DNA from: Cryomorphaceae bacterium
GTDB taxonomy: Bacteria; Bacteroidota; Bacteroidia; Flavobacteriales_D; Parvicellaceae
Length of the DNA: 64,000 bases
NCBI GenBank assembly: GCA_905182525.1
Contig: CAJJBV010000002.1
Location: 124,001-188,000 of the forward strand
Direction: 5' to 3'
The position numbers and the translations under genes are program-made. The notes below the pieces were generated by a model that was not told the DNA's origin, did not search any database, and saw nothing but the letters and a program-made list of their open reading frames with translations. Shown in pieces: positions 56,837-64,000 of the stretch (its first letter is position 1; each line of letters begins with the position of its first letter).

Positions 56837-57829
56837 ATGAGTAATTTATTAGAAATAGCTAAAAAAAGAATTTTGGTCCTTGATGGAGCAATGGGAACAA
56901 TGATTCAGCGTTATAAGTTAGACGAAGCAGACTTCAGAAAGGATTGGTTTGAAAATCATACAAGCCCATTAAAAGGAAATAATGATCTTTTAAGTTTAAC
57001 TAGGCCAGATATTATTAAGCAAATTCATTTCTCATATTTTGAAGCTGGTGCTGATATTGTAGAAACTAATACATTTTCAGCAACAAAGATTGCCCAAGCT
57101 GATTACGGACTTCAAAGTTTTGCGTATGATATTAATTTTCATAGTGCAAAAATTGCACGGGAAATTGCAGATGAGTTTTCTTTAAAGGAGCCTAATAAGC
57201 CAAGGTTTGTTGCAGGTTCTATAGGGCCAACAAACAGAACTGCTTCAATATCGCCAGATGTAAATGATCCGAGTTTTAGAAACACATCTTTTGATGAACT
57301 CAATGATGCTTATCAAGAACAAGTAAATGCTTTAATTGATGGTGGTGTAGATCTACTTCTTATTGAAACTGTATTTGATACTCTCAATGCAAAAGCTGCT
57401 CTATTTGCAGTTGAAAAAGTTTTTGAATCAAAAAATATAAGTTTACCTGTTATGGTTTCAGGAACTATAACTGACGCAAGTGGTAGAACATTAACGGGTC
57501 AAACTACAGAGGCTTTCTTAATTTCAATGTCTCATTTCCCACTTTTTAGTGTAGGCTTGAATTGTGCACTAGGCGCTGCAGATATGCAACCATATTTAAA
57601 GACTTTAGCTAGAAAAGCTCCTTTTTATATAAGTGCTCATCCTAACGCGGGACTCCCAAACGAATTTGGAGAATATGATGAAACTCCAGAAATGATGACT
57701 CAACAAATAGAGTCTTTTCTAGAAGATAATTTGATAAATATTATAGGAGGATGCTGTGGTACAACTCCTAAACATATAAAAGCTATTTCAAATTTAGCTT
57801 CAAACTATAACCCTAGAATTTTAAATTAG
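56837..57829 (+). CDS. metH: Methionine synthase, homocysteine-binding subunit
   Basis: A 330-residue homocysteine methyltransferase domain protein, equivalent to the first module of cobalamin-dependent methionine synthase. It begins [24 protein letters not shown], has [21 protein letters not shown], and the three zinc-binding cysteines: VGLNCALGA (about residue 246) and [10 protein letters not shown] (about residues 311-312). I use ATG 56837; the frame runs further back but that part is the riboswitch and terminator. The rest of MetH is encoded by the next gene 3 bp on, a split common in Bacteroidota. Confidence 0.93.
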   Translation: MSNLLEIAKKRILVLDGAMGTMIQRYKLDEADFRKDWFENHTSPLKGNNDLLSLTRPDIIKQIHFSYFEAGADIVETNTFSATKIAQADYGLQSFAYDINFHSAKIAREIADEFSLKEPNKPRFVAGSIGPTNRTASISPDVNDPSFRNTSFDELNDAYQEQVNALIDGGVDLLLIETVFDTLNAKAALFAVEKVFESKNISLPVMVSGTITDASGRTLTGQTTEAFLISMSHFPLFSVGLNCALGAADMQPYLKTLARKAPFYISAHPNAGLPNEFGEYDETPEMMTQQIESFLEDNLINIIGGCCGTTPKHIKAISNLASNYNPRILN

Positions 57830-57832
57830 AGT

Positions 57833-60545
57833 TTGAGTATTCTAAAATCATATAAAGGCAATTATAATTTTAAGTGGAAGAATCTTCCGTTTATGAAACT
57901 TAGCGGATTAGAGCCTTTAATTTTCACACCTGAAACAAATTTTGTAAATGTTGGGGAACGAACTAATGTGACAGGTTCCAAAAAATTTCTTAGACTAATT
58001 AAAGACGAAAAATTTGAAGAGGCAATAGACGTTGCTAGGGAACAAGTTGACGGAGGAGCTCAAATAATTGATGTAAATATGGATGAGGGAATGCTTGATG
58101 GGGAAGCCTCTATGAAACGTTTTTTAAACTTAATGGCTGCAGAGCCAGATATTTCCCGAATTCCAGTAATGATAGATTCTTCTAGATGGAATATTATTGA
58201 AGCAGGTCTAAAATGTGTTCAGGGAAAAGGAGTAGTTAATTCCATTTCTTTAAAAGAAGGAGAAAAGCAATTTAAAGATCAAGCAAAACTAATAAAACAG
58301 TATGGGGCTGCAGTTATTGTAATGGCTTTTGATGAAAAAGGACAAGCAGATTCTTATAATAGAAGAATTGAAATATGTGAAAGGATCCTATAATATTTTA
58401 GTTAATGAGGTAAAATTTCAACCTCAAGACATTATTTTTGACCCAAATATTTTCCCAGTTGCAACCGGGATGAGTGAACATGAAAATAATGCAGTTGATT
58501 TTTTTAAAGCAACTAGATGGATAAGAGAAAATTTACCTGGAGCTCATATTAGTGGTGGAGTAAGTAATGTGTCATTTTCGTTTAGGGGAAACAATACAGT
58601 TAGAGAAGCAATGCACTCTGCCTTTTTATATCATGCAATTAATGAAGGAATGGATATGGGAATTGTAAATCCATCTATGCTTGAAGTGTACGATGAAATC
58701 CCTAAGGATTTACTAAAAAAAGTTGAAGATGTTCTTTTGAATAGAACTTCTAATGCCACTGAAGAGTTACTTGAATTTGCTCAAAATATTAAAGGTGAAG
58801 TTAAGCAAGAAGCAAAGACAGCCGAGTGGAGGTTAAAGCCAGTTGAAGCAAGATTAGAGTATGCACTAATAAAAGGTATTACTGAATTTATTGATTCTGA
58901 TGTAGAAGAAATAAGAAATAAAGTTGATAAACCTCTTCAAGTTATTGAAGGTCCATTAATGAATGGAATGAATGTAGTTGGAGACCTTTTTGGCCAGGGA
59001 AAAATGTTTCTTCCTCAAGTGGTTAAGTCCGCAAGAGTTATGAAAAAAGCTGTTGCGTATTTAACACCATTTATCGAAAAAGAAAAAGGAAATAAAAGCT
59101 TAAGTAAAGGAAAAATATTGATGGCTACAGTTAAAGGAGACGTACATGATATTGGTAAAAATATTGTTGGAGTAGTTTTGGGTTGCAATCATTATGATGT
59201 AATTGATTTGGGGGTGATGGTACCCGCTAAAAAGATCATCGAAGAGGCAAAAAAACAAAATGTTGACATTATTGGACTAAGTGGGCTAATAACTCCTTCT
59301 TTAGATGAGATGATAGATGTCGCTAGAGAAATGGAAAAGAATAATGTTCATATTCCATTATTAATTGGAGGAGCCACAACGTCTAGGGTCCATACTGCTG
59401 TAAAAATTGAGAGGGAATTGCCTTCAAGCTCAACAATTCATGTTTTAGATGCCTCTAGATCAGTACCAGTGGCAGGAAAGTTACTTGGAGAAAAAAAAGA
59501 ACTTTTTTTAAATGAAATTAAAGTAGAATATGAAAAATTAAGGGATACTCATTTTAAGAAAAAAAATCACAAATCCTTCATTAATATTCAGGACGCTAGA
59601 AAAAATAAATTCCCTATAGATTGGTCAATTTTTACCCCCGCTACTCCTAATAAGCAAGGAGTTTTTCAATTAGATGACTTATCATCAAAAGAAATAGCTT
59701 CCTATATTGACTGGACACCTTTTTTTCAAACCTGGGAATTGCATGGAAGATATCCTAGAATTCTTCAAGATGAAATTGTCGGCGAAGAGGCTAGAAAATT
59801 ATTCCAAGATGCACAAGAGATGTTAAATATAGCACTAGCAAATAATTGGCTAGACGTAAAAGCAGTTTTTGGAATTTGGCAAGCCAATAGTATTGATGAC
59901 GATATTTTTATATATGATAAAAATGAAGAATTACTAGAAGTTTCACATTGTTTAAGGCAACAAAGTAAAAAGTCTGCAAAAGCTTTTAATATGTCTTTAG
60001 CTGATTTTATTGCTCCAAAATCGTCTGGTTTTAAAGATTACATAGGAGCTTTTGTAGTGACAGCCGGTAGTAATATTGATAAAATAGCTAAAAAATTCGA
60101 AGCTGAATTGGACGATTATAATTCTATTATGATTAAAGCGCTATCTGATAGAATGGCTGAGGCTTTAGCGGAATATTTACATGAAAAAGTTAGAAAACTG
60201 TACTGGGGATATAATAACGATGAGCAACTTAACTATGACGAACTTATAAAAGAGAAATACCAAGGAATTAGACCTGCGCCAGGTTATCCTGCATGTCCTG
60301 ACCATACAGAAAAAGAAACAATTTTTAAACTTTTAGACGCTACAAACAAGGTTGGAGTAGAATTAACAGAATCTTTAGCAATGTCGCCAGTTTCATCAGT
60401 TTCAGGATGGTATTTTTCACATCCAGAGTCTAAATATTTTGGATTAGGAAAGATTAAAATGGATCAAGTAGAAGATTTAAGTAGAAGAAAAAAAGTAGAT
60501 ACTTCTATTATGAAAAAGTGGCTTTCACCTAATCTTGACGATTAA
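57833..60545 (+). CDS. metH: Methionine synthase, folate/cobalamin/activation modules (frameshifted)
   Basis: The second part of cobalamin-dependent methionine synthase, which transfers the methyl group of methyl-tetrahydrofolate to homocysteine. In order: pterin-binding domain ([16 protein letters not shown] near residue 40), cobalamin-binding domain with the axial His in [12 protein letters not shown] (about residue 440), and the SAM-binding reactivation domain ([15 protein letters not shown] near residue 815). The frame from 57833 ends at 58393; the next frame resumes [11 protein letters not shown] at 58386. Removing one G near 58383 gives [11 protein letters not shown] and a total of about 903 residues. 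The start is TTG 57833. The end overlaps the convergent DsbD-alpha-like gene by 17 bp. Confidence 0.93.
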
Positions 60546-60966
60546 CTGCTATATCAAACTCAAAATCAAGTGCCAGGCATTTATTTTCATTACACGTCAT
60601 ATATTTAATTACTCCTTGAATTTTAAAACTATCTGATAGTGGTTTAATTTTTTGATAGAATTTTGTTTTTTCTTCATAATAAGCTACATCAATTCCGAAA
60701 CTTTTATCGTATTTAATATTTGGTTTTTCTTGAGAAGTTTTACCTTTTTTTTTGAAATTCTCACTTTCTTTAAATTCAAATAATGTTGGAAGTGGACCTT
60801 CGTTTGGATAAGGGACTTTAACAGCATAAAGGTGCCAGTCTTTTTCTATTTCTGCAATAAAAGTAATTAATTGTGTAGTATAATCTACGGACCACTTTAC
60901 AGGATTCTGAGAAATTATTATAGAATGAATTAAAAATATAAAACCAAATAAAAAAGTTGATTTCAT
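60529..60966 (-). CDS. DsbD alpha-domain-like secreted protein
   Basis: A 145-residue exported protein with signal peptide ([16 protein letters not shown]) and a single immunoglobulin-like domain resembling the N-terminal alpha domain of Dsb[20 protein letters not shown], then the late [18 protein letters not shown] carrying the Cys pair (about residues 124 and 129). It directly follows dsbD on the minus strand with no gap, and the adjacent DsbD also has its own alpha domain, so this is a duplicate. It probably takes electrons from DsbD and hands them to a periplasmic client. Confidence 0.8.
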   Translation of the reverse strand: MKSTFLFGFIFLIHSIIISQNPVKWSVDYTTQLITFIAEIEKDWHLYAVKVPYPNEGPLPTLFEFKESENFKKKGKTSQEKPNIKYDKSFGIDVAYYEEKTKFYQKIKPLSDSFKIQGVIKYMTCNENKCLALDFEFDIAVNRQD

Positions 60967-62958
60967 TTATGAATTATTGTATTGCTTAAGTCCATTTCTT
61001 AACCAATTTAGAAAATCTTTCTTGTTGCCATGATTCAGATAATCAGCAGACTTGTTTGGTAAATCATTTCCATTTTTATCAAGCATTATATAATATGGCT
61101 GAGAAAGAGATTTATATTTTTTAGCTTGGTATGCACTCCATTTATCACCAATTGTGGTTACTTTAATTATTTTACCAGGAGCAATCTCAACTTCAGCATG
61201 CTCTTCTTCTGGAAGTGGTCTTTTATCATCTACATATAGAGAAATAATTACAAGACTATCTCTTAAAATATTAATGACGCCATCTTCTCCCCAAACCTTT
61301 TCCTCCATTTTTCTGCAATTAATGCAAGCATGTCCAGTGAAATCTAAGAATGCAGGCTTATTTATACTTTTAGCATAGGCCAACCCCGCTGACAAATCAT
61401 GAAATACAGGCAAACCTTGTGGACCAATATGTGTGTTTTCTATATCTTCTACAATCTTTGAAGAATTGCTAAGCCCAGAAGGAGATTCGCTGTAACTCAT
61501 GGGTGGAGGAAAGCCACTAATTAATTTTAAAGGAGCTCCCCAAAGTCCTGGTATTAGATAGATTACAAATACAAGAACAGTAGTAGCAATTAAAGATCTA
61601 GAGACTGAAAGGTATTTAATTTCACTATCTTTTGGTAAACGAATGAAACCAAATAAATAAAGCGCAAGAACTGAAAATATTCCAATCCATATTGCTAAAA
61701 ATAATTCTCTTTCTAAAAAATGCCCTTGAATAACTAAATCTGCATTTGAAAGAAATTTAAACGCTAGTGCCAATTCCAAGAATCCTAAAAAGACTTTAAC
61801 AGTATTTAACCATCCACCAGATTTTGGTAAAGAATTTAACCAACCTGGAAAAGCAGCAAAAAGCCCAAAAGGAAGCGCGAGGGCTAGAGAAAATCCGAAC
61901 ATGCCAATAAATGGACCAATTCCACCAATAGTAGCAGATTCTACAAGTAAAGTTCCGACAATCGGTCCAGTACATGAAAAAGAAACTAGTGCTAAAGTTA
62001 ATGCCATAAAAAATATTCCAAGAAATCCACCTTTGCTTGATGCGGAATCAGCTTTATTCACCCAGGTATTGGGCAGGGTAATTTCAAATGCACCTAAAAA
62101 TGAAATTGCAAAAACTACCAATAGAATAAAGAATAACAAATTAAAGTAAATATTAGTTGACAATGAGTTTAGGAAACTAGCTCCAAAAATTGCTGTAATT
62201 ATTGTCCCTAAAAGGACATAAATAATGATAATACTTAGTCCATAAAGTATTGCATTTTTAATACCAGAAGACTTATCTTTTGACTGTTTAGTGAAAAAAC
62301 TAACTGTCATTGGAATCATAGGGAAAACACAAGGAGTTAAGAGCGCAGCAAACCCACTAAGAAATGATAAAATAAAAATTACAAATAATGATTTTTTAGT
62401 AGATGAATTATCATTTTCATTCGTTATTTTATTTTTTTTTTGAGACTTCATCTCTTTTTCACTTAAAGACTTAAAATCACACCCTTTAATTACAAATTCA
62501 AATGGGCCATCAAATGGAGGCAGGCAATGAGAATCGTCACAGGTTTGAAAAGTAAAAAAACCTTTAATTGTAAAATCTTTTGTAGTTCTAATATTTATAT
62601 TTCTTTTAATGGTGATTTTTCCTTCATGAAGGAAAAGTTCTTCTTTAGTTATGCTATCAAAGACAATATGAGGTTTAGGTTCATAGATTGTATCATCAAT
62701 AATATAATTTGAGGAAGTATCTAAATATAAATCTGTTGCAATTGAAAAACTCTCCGGAGGTAAATTTGAAGCATTTATATGCCAGCCATCAACAACTTCA
62801 ATATCAGCAATAATAGAAACTTCACAAGCATTTTGAATTATCTTTATTGTATAATTGACTTTATCTTCAGGAAATTCAATATTCTGAGATTTAATATTAT
62901 CTAAGAACAATAAACTTAAAAAACAAAAAATAGATATGTTTAAACTTTTAAAATACAT
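60967..62958 (-). CDS. dsbD: Thiol:disulfide interchange protein DsbD
   Basis: DsbD moves electrons from cytosolic thioredoxin across the inner membrane to periplasmic thiol proteins. The 663-residue protein has all three parts: an N-terminal alpha domain with FQTCDDSHCLPPF (about residues 145-157), an eight-helix beta domain from about residue 190 with the paired Cys in LLTPCVFPMIP and FSCTGPIVG, and a C-terminal thioredoxin-like gamma domain with DFTGHACINCRKME (CxxC about residues 541-544). This could feed the TlpA-like thioredoxin and cytochrome c or CuA maturation needed by the respiratory genes here. Confidence 0.94.
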   Translation of the reverse strand: MYFKSLNISIFCFLSLLFLDNIKSQNIEFPEDKVNYTIKIIQNACEVSIIADIEVVDGWHINASNLPPESFSIATDLYLDTSSNYIIDDTIYEPKPHIVFDSITKEELFLHEGKITIKRNINIRTTKDFTIKGFFTFQTCDDSHCLPPFDGPFEFVIKGCDFKSLSEKEMKSQKKNKITNENDNSSTKKSLFVIFILSFLSGFAALLTPCVFPMIPMTVSFFTKQSKDKSSGIKNAILYGLSIIIIYVLLGTIITAIFGASFLNSLSTNIYFNLLFFILLVVFAISFLGAFEITLPNTWVNKADSASSKGGFLGIFFMALTLALVSFSCTGPIVGTLLVESATIGGIGPFIGMFGFSLALALPFGLFAAFPGWLNSLPKSGGWLNTVKVFLGFLELALAFKFLSNADLVIQGHFLERELFLAIWIGIFSVLALYLFGFIRLPKDSEIKYLSVSRSLIATTVLVFVIYLIPGLWGAPLKLISGFPPPMSYSESPSGLSNSSKIVEDIENTHIGPQGLPVFHDLSAGLAYAKSINKPAFLDFTGHACINCRKMEEKVWGEDGVINILRDSLVIISLYVDDKRPLPEEEHAEVEIAPGKIIKVTTIGDKWSAYQAKKYKSLSQPYYIMLDKNGNDLPNKSADYLNHGNKKDFLNWLRNGLKQYNNS

Positions 62959-62969
62959 TAACTTTTTTT

Positions 62970-62977
62970 CAAATTTA
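62970..62977 (-). promoter_or_regulatory. -7 box for dsbD
   Basis: On the minus strand this reads TAAATTTG, an exact TAnnTTTG match, with TTA 19 bp further upstream. It ends 11 bp before the dsbD ATG at 62958. Confidence 0.5.
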
Positions 62978-63063
62978 CAATGATATTCTTAGTAATTAAG
63001 AAATTCTATAAATCTAATACGTTATAAATCAAATAAAGTTATTTAGCTTGAAAAATAGAACTC

Positions 63064-64000
63064 TTACTCAGTATTAAACTTATAAAATGTTTTAGAGCTT
63101 TTATCTATTTTATATTTTTCGCTAATTATAATTCCAACGATCCAAATGATATCATTATTAGATAATAAAACATAGATATTATTTTTTTCCAACATGGATA
63201 TTTTCTGATCAATTAGAATATCACTTACTTTTTTATTCCCCTTCATTCCAAGTGGTTTAATTCTATCTCCACTTTTCCATTTTCTTAATTTCAAGGGAAA
63301 AAAAAGATTGGAGTAGTCGAAGTATTCAACTTTCTTTGATTTTTCATAAACACATTTTTCAGTTAGATGACCTTCTAATAAAATGGGGGTTTTTATTTTT
63401 TTATTTTTAAAAACTTCAAAAACTTCATCACTTAATTTTTTAAAATTTCTCTTTGAAAGTATCCATTTATTTCTATCTACAGATAATTTATGGGTTAAGC
63501 TTTCTATATGCTTTCCAGATTGTGAGTTGTTGACTACCCAATTATTAACTTGACTAAAATTAAATCCGAATCTTTTAAAGAAGTGATACCAAGCTTGTTT
63601 AGGAATAGAGTTATCAAAATTAATTATTAAATAATTTCTTCTTTCCTCAATTTGAGGATTAATGACTTTTTGAACTAACTCATTTAATAATAAATAATCC
63701 TTTTTTAAAAACTGAATTGAATTCGTAAATCCCTTCTCAAAATCTGGAAATTTGCTTGATATTTTATTAAATACTTCATTTCTCAAATAATTCCTTTCAT
63801 ACTTTGAAGCTAAATTACTACTATCTATTCCAATCTTTATTTTATGGTGTTGAACATATTCTAAAAGTCTACTTTTAGTAAATTGTAATGCTGGTCTTAA
63901 AATTATTCCATTTTTTTCAGGAATACCTTTTAACCCTTTAATCCCACTTCCTTTTATAGTATTTAAAAGAAATGTTTCATGGTCGTCATTTTGATGATGT
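63064..64000 (-). CDS. tilS: tRNA(Ile)-lysidine synthase TilS (5' end outside window)
   Basis: TilS attaches lysine to the wobble C of tRNA-Ile(CAU), an essential modification. The frame is open from the window edge (base 63999) to the stop at 63064, about 311 residues of the C-terminal part. Visible are HHQNDDHETFLLNTIKGSG, RPALQFTKSRLLEYV, DSSNLASKYERNYLRNEV from the catalytic domain, and the C-terminal recognition domain (RKWKSGDRIKPLGMKGNKKVSDILID). The N-terminal ATP-binding loop lies outside. The protein does not begin at 63786: the codon there is a leucine within a continuous frame. Confidence 0.93.
   Translation of the reverse strand, partial: HHQNDDHETFLLNTIKGSGIKGLKGIPEKNGIILRPALQFTKSRLLEYVQHHKIKIGIDSSNLASKYERNYLRNEVFNKISSKFPDFEKGFTNSIQFLKKDYLLLNELVQKVINPQIEERRNYLIINFDNSIPKQAWYHFFKRFGFNFSQVNNWVVNNSQSGKHIESLTHKLSVDRNKWILSKRNFKKLSDEVFEVFKNKKIKTPILLEGHLTEKCVYEKSKKVEYFDYSNLFFPLKLRKWKSGDRIKPLGMKGNKKVSDILIDQKISMLEKNNIYVLLSNNDIIWIVGIIISEKYKIDKSSKTFYKFNTE

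Noticed and set aside
56837-60545. metH broken into two genes as a sign of gene decay
   Set aside because: The boundary at 57829/57833 is a clean stop and start between modules, a split common in Bacteroidota; only the break near 58383 is abnormal.
63064-63786. A separate 240-residue gene starting at 63786
   Set aside because: The frame is open upstream to the window edge and continues the TilS catalytic domain; 63786 is an internal leucine codon.
1-64000. CRISPR arrays, transposases, prophage genes, rRNA or tRNA genes
   Set aside because: None was recognised on reading the window; repeats are limited to the short tonB proline repeat.

Overview
The window is AT-rich, gene-dense DNA from a member of the Bacteroidota, most likely a marine, streamlined member of the Flavobacteriia. 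Support for this: Alternative Complex III (actABCDEF) runs straight into aa3-type cytochrome oxidase genes; type IX secretion/gliding genes sprA and porX are present; lpxC is fused to fabZ; methionine synthase is encoded by two genes; promoter boxes have the Bacteroidota form (TTG, about 19 bp, TAnnTTTG); and Shine-Dalgarno sites are generally absent. TTG is used unusually often as a start codon. I see no rRNA, tRNA, CRISPR array, insertion sequence or prophage, and no gene-free stretch longer than about 210 bp, so this is core chromosome rather than an accessory island.

Layout. 1-3157 (minus): a GH3-like protein cut by the window edge, a 33-residue membrane protein and the protease SppA. 3251-6168 (plus): folK, a deoxynucleoside kinase and an OmpA/TPR lipoprotein ending in a clear terminator; a SPOR-like lipoprotein converges on it. 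6933-18927 (plus): the respiratory block actABCDEF-coxB-coxA. 18971-23044 (plus): a small barrel-like protein, ruvB, queG, heme A synthase ctaA and a lipoprotein. 23045-24577 (minus): porX. 24630-29159 (plus): an HD-domain phosphohydrolase and the lipid A set lpxD, lpxC/fabZ, lpxA. 29156-32229 (minus): thioredoxin-like protein, DUF6029-like barrel and Omp28-like lipoprotein. 32414-47982 (plus): maeB, ruvA, sprA, gcvH, tonB, deoC, an aldehyde dehydrogenase with a truncated partner, and cysQ. 48081-51138 (plus): two paralogous RemB/Wzi-like outer-membrane proteins. 51204-56629 (plus): cytochrome oxidase biogenesis and the remaining subunits (ctaB, two subunit III proteins, subunit IV, a double-domain SCO protein, DUF420, a 79-residue CxxC protein). 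56638-60545 (plus): promoter, SAM-I riboswitch, terminator and the two-part methionine synthase. 60529-64000 (minus): DsbD-alpha-like protein, DsbD, and tilS cut by the window edge.

How it fits together. Quinol is oxidised by Alternative Complex III and electrons pass to an aa3 oxidase whose catalytic subunits (coxB, coxA) and accessory/biogenesis genes (51-57 kb) lie in separate blocks. Several oxidase-related proteins carry extra domains: an insert in CoxB, a roughly 200-residue insert in one subunit III, a tandem SCO protein and a His-rich loop in ActF.

Data quality. Six conserved genes are broken by seven single-base frameshifts (coxA, the HD gene, lpxA, the DUF6029 gene twice, a RemB-like gene, metH). 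Because several are normally essential and each is restored to family length by one indel per site, I regard these mainly as sequence or assembly errors. I annotate those genes across their full restored spans.
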